A stretch of DNA of 64,000 nucleotides. Source: Sipunculus nudus. Taxonomy: Eukaryota > Annelida > Sipuncula > Golfingiida > Sipunculidae. Position 1 is the stretch's first letter, and the number at the start of each line of letters is the position of its first letter. Location: positions 55,869,953 to 55,933,952 of the forward strand of contig CM049311.1 in assembly GCA_026874595.1 (NCBI GenBank). Direction: 5' to 3'. Shown here piece by piece: positions 37,601-49,600 of this stretch. The notes below the pieces were generated by a model that ran no database searches, was not told the origin of the DNA, and saw only the letters and a program-made list of their open reading frames with translations. The position numbers were made by a program, and so were the translations under genes.

Positions 37601-40600
37601 TTTAAAGATGTGTCCTGTGACCTTGACCTTTGACCTCATGACCCCAAAATCAATTGGAGTTTTGCTTTTTCAATGGGACATATATAAGTCAAGTTTGAAA
37701 TCCATACATCAATAAAAGCAGGAATTATCATTCAGAAACTAATTTTTGGACAGATGGCTCCTGTGACCTTCACCTTTGACCTTTGACCTCAAAATTGATA
37801 GGGGTCTTCCACTCTTAGCAGGTGAACTATATGTGCAAGATGAAAGATCTGAGATGAATTATTTGGCTGAAATTGCATCCATAACCTTTTTAAAGAGGTT
37901 TCCTGTGACCTTGACCTTTGACCTCATGACCCTAGAACCTATAGGGTTCTTACTTTAGTGGTGGGCCATACATAAGTCATGTTTGAAATCCATATGGCTA
38001 TCAACACTGGAGATATCGTAAGAGGTGTGTGATTTTCACCATATATGGCAATATTCAAGGTCAAGGCCACTATCATAGGAAAGGTCATGACCCCAATTTA
38101 AATAAACATCATCCCATAACCAATACCTATGTATATGCATAATATAAAAGAAATCTGTCCATTAGTTTTTGACTTATAATGCTCACAGTACTGTAAGGTG
38201 GCAATTTTGGGGGTATTAAACGGCATGAAAACAAGTAAAGAATAATAGATGGCGCCACCAGTTTCTGGAACATGACAACCCTATCCATGATCTTCCATCA
38301 ACTTGATTTTGGGATAAATCCATGCAAGATTTCTTGAGATATTAAAGAATTTGTGTGATTTTCCCCAATATTGGACCTATTCAAGGTCAAGGACACTCTC
38401 CTAATAAAGGTCATGACCTCATTTTAAATAGGCGTCGTCCTCTTACTCATATCTATACATATACCAAGTTTGGTAAAGTTCCGTGAAATATTTTTTGGGT
38501 TATCGCGCCAACAAGATTTATATGCGGCGGCGGTGGCGGCGGCGGCGGGACCGGTATGAAACCATAGTACCCCCGACTTTGTCTGGGGATACAATTAATA
38601 TAATAATGGACATAGTGTTTGAATCACAAAAATTTAACCCAGTGAATAAGAAGCTAAGAACAGCATGCCCAGTAGACCCAGCATATACAAAACTCCATTA
38701 ACTTATACTTCTAAAGACTCAGCTTATGTATCACCCACCTCCTCCACTTCTCTCATTGCCTCCTCAAGTCGGGCTTTCGCTCGTACTCTGACTCGAGCTT
38801 TAAATGATTCCAACTCATCATTAAAAGCATCCAAGTAAGTCTTTTCTGCCATGTTGATTCTGAAAATAAAGACTGGTATAGCTTTCACACTGAACTTCCA
38901 GACAGATAACCTGTTACCTTACTGAATCAAATGTCTTGTAAAATGCTGGAATTAATTCCTATACAGTACCATACCTGTACAGAGATAACCTTCATATTAA
39001 TCCTACAGGTGAAAAGACAGGTGACAAAGAATAATATGAACCAGGCATCAAAATAGGTAAAAGAGAAATAATTAACTTGGGTCCATAACTGGGGTTGAAT
39101 CTAAATGATCTTTGCACCAGCTAGCAACCAAATTTAGCAATAAAATATCATATTAAACTGGTTAAAATTAACTCAAATTAAAGTCATTAGATCTTCAGAA
39201 TACAATGTTGAAGCATAGCTCCATGTAATCCCTTCTTTTTTTAAAGATTTTGCCAGGTTAATGTTAACTTCATATATATTTGACATTAGGCAAACAAATA
39301 TTTGGTTCTCAGGCAATTTTCAGCAATCAGTGTAAGAAGGTGAATAATCTGATTTCATTTAATATTTTTTATATATATTTTATTTATCAGGAGACAACAT
39401 GGTGATGAATTTTGTTTTGCAAAATAGGTAAAAGCAAATCACCATGAAACAAAATTTTATTGCACTTTTAGTTTTGGCTTTCTTGAGACTTGAGAGAAAT
39501 GTCCGGACAGCTGGATCTGAGAATCAGCAAATTTCTACTTAAAATTAAAATAAAATTGTTTGATGCAGTTGATTCCTAAAATGTGTGGTGCCTGATAATT
39601 AATTTTTTAAAGTCTTTCATATTACCTGTTGAAGAATGGTTTGATGCAGTTCCTTGGGTCAGTTTCTAATGATTTTGCGAGTTCTAAAATAAACTGCATA
39701 ACAATGGTCTGGTGGGCTACATGGTGCATAAGATCATGTTTCTGTAAGAAAAGAGCAAATATCCAAAAATCAGCATCAGTTGAACAAAGTGCTGTTTCTC
39801 ATATTGATTACAAATCATGGTATATTTCTAGCATACAAATTAATACTTCTTGGCATACAAGTTAATTTTAAAAGGATTGTATGGTGTGTATTTTCACAAA
39901 CTGAACTCTCAATTTATCTTCAAGAAAGATGTCTAAATAATGTTCTTAAGTTAAAATTATTGAAATTACAAACTGAAATTATACTGATAAGCAGGAAAAT
40001 ATTGTCACTGCCTGAATTAATATACTAATTACTTCAATTAAATAATACTTTTTTCAGAATAAATATAGATTAAAAGTACTGAAATCATATAATGAAATCC
40101 TCCCCTTAAACTTTCTGGAACCACAATAATTATGGGACACAGACCTCTTCCACCTCCAGGTTAATACACCATATGACGAGGAAATTTGCTGTCTCTTCAC
40201 ATGCTAGATGAGGATGTTCCATCAGGTATTTCTGTGTGTCGTCATAGCGACGGAGCATCCCAAATTTCTTCAGCTCTTTTTCATGATCTTTTGTAAAATT
40301 CACCTGAAAACAAATAGTAGTAAGAAAAAAGTTGTTTAAGAGGATAAACTCTTTCTAAAAAATTCCTATGAAATTAATTCTACATTAACATATTTTTAGG
40401 AGGGAATACAATTCTTTTTACTTCTAAACCAAGCAAACCTATAGAAATATTAGGGTTGTATATGGAATAAACGTAGCTTATAAGGTGTGCTAACCTACAA
40501 TATTCAAGAGTTGACCATCACATTATTCATGATGTCATTAATGTCAATGTAAAGAAAGCCTTGAGACCATTGTATATCCAAATGTGATTATCTGTCGCTT

Positions 40601-43600
40601 ATAAAATGTGATATTATACCACATATATCTTGTATATTTGTATATATTAAATCTTCCTTTACCAAAGAAAAAATAAAATACATTCTTAATTAATACTTTT
40701 TCTGAAATACAAGTACATGTCTCTGGAAAAGTCTCAATGAAACAAAATGCTAACTTACACATGTACATGTACCAGAATATTTGACTTTTGTTTTAACAAA
40801 ATACAGACACTCACTCCATAAACTTAAAGCACCTGTTATTTTGCTGTTTTTTAAGCTATGACTGACTGTTGCATGTTCCATGTACAACATGACATTCACA
40901 CTTTCATGACTATTCAGTACACACACCTGTTTTTCTGCCTTTTCATCATCTGTTAGAGGTTTTTTGGGAACACTCTTGTTGATTATCTGAAATGAAAATA
41001 AAACTAGAAATTTGTGGCATTGGAGATGCAATGGTATACCCTAGACATTGGGCATACCCCCTTTCAAAATGGCCCCTTCTGAATCGGATATAAACACTTT
41101 ACGAGGTCACCAGGGTAACGTTACCAGTTGGTCAAAAAAATTTTGGAATGATATTAAAGTGAAAACAACATGCACTACTTCAAAAGTAATGGGGTTCACA
41201 ATTATCCTGTATTCTGCAAATTTGAACTAGAAAATCAAGGTCAAGGTAACCAGTTTTCAAATATGTCCAATAATTTGATATAAACAAATGGTGTGTAAAA
41301 TTTATGGAAAAAATACGCAGAGCTTCAAAAGTTATGGGATTCAAAAAATCCTATATCTGTACAGATTTTACCTTGAAGATCAAGGTCACCAGTTATCAAA
41401 CTTGTGATAAAACTTTGTTGCAACCATTGACCTTCAAACTCCTCCCTCCAAGGCTTGATAGAAACAATATGTGTACCAATTCTGACTGAAAAATGTGCAC
41501 TACTTTATACATTTTGGGGTTCACAATAGTCATGTATTTCACTTGATTTGATCTCGCATATTAAGGTCACTGGTTTTCAAATTCATCTGACAAAATACCA
41601 TATCACCAAGATCTTTAATTTTTTATTTTCAAAACTATAGATATATCCATCCACTTGAAGATATGTTTTATGTGGTTATTCTCCAAATATGGAAATATTC
41701 AAGGTCAAGGCCACTCATAATAAATGTCATGACAACATTTTAAATATGGTTCATCCTAAGACCCATACCTATACATTTGCAAACTAGAAAGAAATTTGTT
41801 TTACAGCGTTATAATTAACAGTCTTACCTACAAGAAAAAGCTATCCAAACTCTTCATTAAACATGATTTCAGATGAATTCATTAAGCTTTTCTTGGAATA
41901 CTTATGAATTTGCGATATTCAACAAAACTGGACCTATGCAAGGTAAAGGTCACTCCTAGTAAAGGTCATGGAAGCATTTTTAAATTCAGCAAGATTAAGA
42001 AGTGATAACTGTTCACCATGTTCCTTGTGATTATTCAATTATTCTATTATTAAATTCAATTCTTATTCATACAATTTACCTTTCAATTCCAATTCAATTG
42101 AGGTCTGTAAACAAGACTTCCTGATCATGCACAAGACAAAACTTACCTAAGTAATACATATTTCATGAAAATATTGTTGATTTGCTGTTTAAATTTCATA
42201 TTCTTGGTTAATTTTTGGCAAAATAATATATAATTAACTTAAATAAGTGATAGAAATACAGTTAAGACCTTAATAACAAGTGACCCAGGGGTCTTGATGC
42301 TCAGCAGACTAGGAAGACATTAACAAAATGAATTTTATCATCTGAATGCCAAATTTTATAGGTGGTATCCCCAATTCAACCAAAGCATAGCTCAGAGGAT
42401 ATGGGTAACAGAGATCTCATTTCAGGTTTCCGAGGAGATTTTCTTGGACCTCCCTGGATGTCAAGTTAGAAGATTCTAGGTTTTATGGTTATGATTTGTG
42501 CCCTGTTAACTGACGACTGCATCTCTGAAATTCTCAAAAATGAAAATTTAAAGAAAATGCTTAAAAATTTGAAAAAAAAAAAAATTCAAGTGGCGCCACC
42601 AGTCTATAGGAACTGATGAAACATTCCATGATGAATGTGCATGCAAAGAATCATGGTGATGAATGCATTACTTCTTCAGATACTGGAGCTTTTGAAAAAA
42701 ATTTTTAATTATTCTGGGGGTACTTACAAGCCCTGTAGCTCAAAGGATATGGGTAAAAGAGACCTAATTTCAGGTTCCCAAAAGATTTTTAATGGATCTC
42801 CCTGGATGTCAAATAAGAATATTCTAGGTTCAAAGGTTATGAATTGTGCCCTGTTAACAGACAACCACATCTTTGAAGGTCTAAAAAAAAATAGAGAAAA
42901 AAATGTGTAAACATAAGAAAAATCCATCAGAAACTGATGAAACACTCCATGATGAATATACATGCAAAAAAATCATGGTGATCAATGCATTTGTTGTACA
43001 GATACTGGAGCTTTTGTAAAAAAAAATTAATTATTCTGGGGGGTACTTCTGAGCCCCATAGCTCAGAGGATACTGATAACAGAGACCCAATTTCAGGTTT
43101 CCAAGGAGACTCTTTATGGACCTCCTTGGATGTCAAGATAGAAGATTCCAGGTTCAGAGGTTTTGATTTGTGCCTTGTTATCCGATGGATGGCCAGACAG
43201 ACAGAGGTGCATCAATAAGCTCTTCTAACAGTCAGTTACTGCTGAACACATTAGTTGTTTAAAACAGAAATGAACATAGTCAATACACTAAATAGATTCT
43301 CACCGTTTTTGACTTCCCTTCTTTGCATAATGTGTCAACATTCCATGGAGTAAGCTGCAAAATAAGGATTCATTTAATGACTTATAAATACTCATCATGT
43401 ATATATTTAAAATGTGCAGGGTATTTGCCTATAATAAGCCATATATTATTTTTCTGTTGACAATAAACCGAAAGAATTTGATATTCTTTTATTAAAGCAG
43501 AATCCTAAACCATAATGTATAACCTGCAACTAAAAAAAGTCCTGAATTGTCTGTGTAAATACAAGAAAAATTTGTAGTAAATCTGTATCAAATATGCAGG

Positions 43601-46600
43601 TCAAGCATTAATAATGAAACAGATTGGACAGGAGTTATTTAGTTCTGATGAATGTTCTGAAGAAATCAAACAGATGGGACTGGAGTTATTTACTTCTTAT
43701 AAATGTCCTGATGAAATCAAACAGATGGGACAGGAGATATTTCCTACTGATGAAAGTTCTGATGGAATCAAACACATGGGGCTGGAGTTTTTTACTTCTT
43801 ATAAATGTCCTGATGAAATCAAACAGATGGGACAGGAGTTATTTACTTCTGATGAATGTTCTAATGAAATAAAACAGATGGGACAGGAGTTATCTACTTC
43901 TGATGAATGTTCTGATGAAATAAAACAGATGGGACAGTAGTTATTTCGTTTTGATGAATTTTCTGATGAAATCAAACAGATGGGACAGGAGTTATTTACT
44001 TCTGATGAATGTTCTGATGAAATTTAACAGATGGGACAGGAGTTATTTACTTCTCAAGAATGTTCTGATGAAATTTAACAGATGGGACAGGAGTTATCTA
44101 CTTCTGATGAATGTTCTGATGAAATAAAACAGATGGGACAGGAGTTATTTCGTTTTGATGAATTTTCTGATGAAATCAAACAGATGGGACAGGAGTTATT
44201 TACTTCTGATAAAATCAAACAGATGGGACAGGGGTTATTTACTTCTGATGAATGTTTCTGATGAAATCAACAAAAGTATGTTTTTGTGTTTCATTCACCA
44301 GTATTCTTTGAGATATTCAGGATCCTGGCCCAAACTACAAAATCCTGTCTTAATCTTGACAAGGGATGCGGCTATAAAATGTAGGTTAGGCTAAAATTTA
44401 ACTTGTACAAGAAACCTGATGGCCCACCAAGGTGCAATTGGCTTATATAGGCTGAGTAAAGAGGAAGTTAATACTAAGAATGTATATTTAATGATGCTGC
44501 ATATTTATATATTAATTTTATTCACTGTTAATTTTATAAAATATAATTTATTTTTAAACAGGCTAATATGTATTAACAAACTTTTCCGAGTCATTCATAA
44601 ACCACTGCCATGACTACGAGTGCCGCCACACCGTGACTGATAAAAGATTGATATTCACTCACCAACTTTTGCACTCTTGTCTTTGAATATATATATATAT
44701 CACTCTTATGTGTATGTCATATAAAATACTAATTGGTACTTGTACTTTACATGCATGTCAAATATTACATCATATATTTCACTGTTTTTATTCATACATG
44801 TAATACATTACATCATCATCATCTACAGATGCTGCATATCATACAGTAATTTAAAAATCTGAGTAATGCAGTCAGAGCCTTCCTTACCCTTTCTTTTTTC
44901 TTGAGTTCTTCTTCCTTTTTCTTCCATTCTGCCTCTTGTTTCTCTAAAGTCTCCACTTCTAATTTGAGTTTAGACATATCCTCTGCAGCAGACTTAAGAA
45001 AAACACAATATTTACAGGAACTAAATATACATCATATGAGGTAAAGCTTATCATTTAGGCTTTATTAATAAGGGTTATATTAGTCTAGCATTTTAAAGTT
45101 AAGTGTGCTGAATACATGAATTAATTCAACAATGTGCTTAGCTGGACATGTGTCATGCCTTTTCGCTATATCAGGGACAGGGCTGTGACATTAAAAAAAT
45201 TCTCAAATTCTCATTTTCTTGACCACTTTTCCTGAAGTTTTTCACTAGAATAATTGGGTATGCAAATATTAAATTAAGTTAAGAAAAGAGTGATTGTATG
45301 TAATAACATGCCAATCAAAACTGATTAAGATTGATAACAAAAAATAATCATGATTAGTTCCAAGTTCCAATGTTAATACTATAGAGATCTTCAACCTTGA
45401 TGACTTTGTCCCATTACAAACTAGAAATTAACCATTACACAATCTTGTCTTACCTTTTCTTCAGCTTCTTTCAGTTTCTTTTTCATTTCTATAATTTTCC
45501 TTTGATGACTGCAATGATATAAAAATAAGTCATGTGTAAAGAAAGGCTCAGTTATACCTGCTGATAAAGCTTAAAATTAAGACTGGCTATATTCCTGGCA
45601 CATTGTGCTGAGAATAAGATGCTCCCGTTAACATAAAAGAAAACCGTAAGGAATTAGATTCACAGCAATTCTTGATTTCAAATGAAATTTTTCAGCTTAC
45701 CAATGTTATAGGCCATTAAGCCTTTCAATCTTATTATCAAATCTAAACATCAAATAACTTTTGCTAAATTAAATCTATCGTGTTACACATTTACAGCAAA
45801 AGGAAAATCCACTTAATTTTCCCAATGACTATGCCCAAAATAAATCATAGAGAGAAAAAGTGCATAATAACTAAAAATTAACACTCTCATGCCACCCCAG
45901 TGATGCTTATTATTTTCAAATTGATTAAAAACCAAGTGATAATTTAGTTTATAACCAAAGTTTAAAAAAGCCTGTCAATCGTCCCTATGCACTAAATCAT
46001 GATATCCTGTTGACTAGTGTTGGGTATTAATGACTGAATATAATCAATGATCTGTTGGCTGATGCAGACAATCTGATGATTCATTCTGCATTGCCTTAAT
46101 CAATTAGAGTTATTCACAGAAGGTAGGCTTTATAATAACATAAGTTACGCTTTCAAAAAAATTTGTGAACAAACTTTAGAACAATCTTTGTTTACTACTA
46201 GACTCACTCCTAAGTTTTCTATGTACACATATAGGCTATAGTGTTATTAGATGTATATGAAAATATGTAGGCCTATACATCAGATAGGCCCATTTGATAA
46301 GAAATATCAAACTCCTAGAAGTCAATTAAATTTTGCTGATGATTGATCATGGAATAAGTACTGATTTCGAGCCCTTCTCAACACTGACTAATTATCGATC
46401 ATCGGTAGCTGATCAATATGGGGTTTCACTGATCGAATATTATCTAGGGAGAGACTCCCAACTGTAGTGTTGGCCTACATTACCAGCCACACCCGCAACT
46501 GCCTATAAAAATTATGACTTAAATCAAACTGACAATCAAATCCAATGATTCAAATGTAAAAAATACTTTGTTCACAAGCCGTCTAAACAAGAACACATGC

Positions 46601-49600
46601 AGCAACTGAAATGGGACAGATTAATATGGCTTTATATGATTGGTCAGACTCCAGATGCCCTCCTGTCAATGTTAAAATTGTCTAAAGATAGCACCAGACA
46701 TGCTCTGGCAGCTACGTTAAACAAGCGCATGTGGGACATTTCATTGGTTCAAATGTAAACAATACTTTGTTCACAAATCATCTAAACAAGAACATATGCA
46801 GCACCAGAAATGGGGCAGGTTAATAAGGCTTTATCTGATTGGTCAGACTCCCGATGCCCTCCTGTCAATGTTAAATGGTCTAAAATTGCACCAGACATGC
46901 TCTGGCAGCCACGTTAAACAAGCGCATGTTGGACATTTCATTGGTTCAATGGCCTTGTTCATTATTCATTGAACAGATGCCAGAGCTGCTCACTGAATCA
47001 GGGCCTCTAAAAGCATAGCGGCCAGAGAACAGATAGTATGAAGATAAAAATTCCAGCCCAAGAATGAAACAGGCCGGCTAAAGGTAAATAAAAAAAAAAA
47101 AAAAGAGTAAAAGCTCAGGAGAAAAAGATTTAGATGTCTTTGAAATAAAGAGTGAAAAAAAGAGTAAAAATAGCGTCAATTCCCCACTTTTTATCATAAA
47201 CTGAATAAAGATGTGCTTCACATAGCACAATTGAACACATATATATATATTGCCGCATGTAATTCCCAAAGTCAGAAATATACATGGCGCATATCCAAAT
47301 CAATGAAGATAAGGGCATTTTTAAATGTTGTGACACATTTGCACACAAAATTTCAAAGTTTCCCATTCTTTTTCTAACTGGACTGTTAGAGCAGGAGAGA
47401 ATTAGAATGTATCAAAAATATTTCATTAAAAAAGGGAAGAAAAGAGTGCTGCTGAAAAAAAGAGTGAAAAAAGAGTAATCAGCGTCATTTTTTAGGAAAT
47501 CCTAAAAATAAGAGTGATTTGGCAGGCCTGATAAAAGTGCAAGCCTCAGCCTTGCAGACATTTCTTATTTTGGTCCCTGTTTACCTTTCATATCCTGATG
47601 TAAATTCTTCCTTCTCCTTTTTAGCTTCCTCCATGCGTTCCACTCGTGCCTGGTGGCGCCATCTAAACAAGCTTGGTGTATCGATGTTTGGATGTGTGTC
47701 ATCTTCATCATCTGACACCTGTCAGAGGGAGAGGAGAACAAATTCAGCACTTAATTCGCTTAACAAAATATCAACACATCGAAGTCAAAGGGACTGTTGA
47801 ATTTACTTCGACACAACTGGTGTTCGAGACAACCGACGGTCATTATATTCAGCCTTCTTCAGCTTTGATTATCAATAAATACTGCACATGTATAGGGCCT
47901 ATATTATATAGTTCTCACAAATGTTTGTATGAAAAAAACAACACATTTTTTTATTAATGATAAAAAAAAGCACATAAGTACACCAAAAATAGGATTAGTT
48001 TAATCAAGAAGTGAAATAAGAGCACAAACATGTACATGTATAAAAGCACACAAATCATCAAATGAATGACTCCGATTATTTTCAGTTCAACACATCAGAT
48101 CTTCAGAAAGGCAGTAATAGTCCTTTGCTTAACACTATAATGCTCCTGGTCAGCAAACAAAGTTCTCAATTCCTGACAGGTATCTGAAGCAGTCATCTGC
48201 ATTGTCAGATGACTGTAGCAGCCACCAGGCAGCTTGCAGCACACCTCACGGCCTCTCGGATGGTTGGTGGTGGTGAAGTGGGCGTGGTTGTTATATACTT
48301 CATTGTGCTTGATGAATAAGATCCTTGCCGTTATTAATTATGTAACTGGTCATAATGGCCCTTGGTATGAATGATCGACTGTGCACAAATGTTGTCCAAC
48401 ATTAAAGCTGCATGACCTAGAGTTTAGTGACAGAACCATAATGCTTGACAAGTGAGAGCCATGTCTGTATTAACTGATTACGACTGGTCATGACGGCCCA
48501 ACCATGATTGACAGGCCGCGCTCAACTGTTTTCCAAACATGACTTCAAGTTTAGTGATAGAAATACTAACTTGGTACCAACAAAACACCTCGACAAATCA
48601 AGTTTTTTGACACATCTGACTTTGACACAAGCAGATTAAATAATTAAGGTTTTAACTCTTTCTTGCAGGGACTCCACATTGAAATAGACACTTGGGAATT
48701 TGACTTAACCGAGTTCACACAACAAGGATTCACTGTGTATGAATAGAGCAGTATCCAGTTACTTTGTGTAAGGCCTGTGTGAGCTGTTGCATGACCCCAA
48801 TGAAATCGCAATAAGCCAATCAACTCTGTTGTGGTCCCATTGTATGGCTAAAGGTGTAATTTTGATCTCACAGAATGAATGCAAATGTTTAATTAATGGA
48901 ATATTGAGTGGGAATATTAGAATGTCATTACAGGTAAAAACAGGGGTTATACACTGGAGTCATCCCAGATTGCTTTATGTGTAACTGCTACTTTGAACAG
49001 CAAGATTCTTTGAAAAGCAAAGAAGTGTACTCAGACCAATAAGAATGTGGTATCACACTGTGCATCAAGCTCAAAATTTTAAACACGGGACATCCTCTTT
49101 TGATGGTCTGATAACACTGGTTCTGGCACAGGGCCAAGAATCTGACATATCTGACTGTGTGAATTCTGCCCGTGTCCATATTGTGAAAATAATTCAACAC
49201 CCTGGTAAAGATTGATTATTATTGAAGTATTCTGATACAAAAAAGAGGGCAGGTCACAGGTCAGGTCATGGGTGACCAGAGTTCATGCCTTAGCAATAAG
49301 ACTGAGACACTGACGGACTTCTGCTCTTCTCTTCATGATAAAATTCTCTTTATTGGTATTTCATATATTACATAACCAGGACACTCCACATGTATGGCAA
49401 CTGAGAAATAATTTTTAGATGGGTAGAGTGAACACAGTTTAAGCTGCATCTTATTCTTAACGACTCTTTTATTCATGCTTTCTGTATGGCTATGGGACTC
49501 AATATATAGCAGGGCCTAATAATATTGAGTCCAATTAAATTGGGCTACTAGATAACATGAGCATTCATTTTCTGATTTGAGCAAGAAAACAAGTAAGGTG

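Larger units (their letters stand above)
33408..38595. mobile_element. Element Y, second copy of the element X family, carrying a satellite array
   Basis: The left end tttcttggcaccgcaggtgc (33411) and the right end gtctggggatacaat (to 38595) match element X. The right-hand part (38030-38560) matches one X unit, including the empty site for the TA element. The interior 33530-37960 is a tandem array absent from X. It lies wholly within cdc37 intron 9. Confidence 0.82.

Noticed and set aside
33752-37958. Families of nearly identical 60-75-residue open frames on both strands
   Set aside because: They recur with the satellite monomers, stop at the same monomer positions and have no known domain; they are by-products of the tandem array.
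33530-37960. CRISPR-like array
   Set aside because: Repeat and spacer are not distinct; whole monomers repeat with higher-order structure, and the DNA is clearly from an intron-bearing eukaryote.
43614-43940. A gene for a 108-residue repeat protein
   Set aside because: It lies in a cdc37 intron, consists only of a 51-bp minisatellite, and the same units downstream contain stops.
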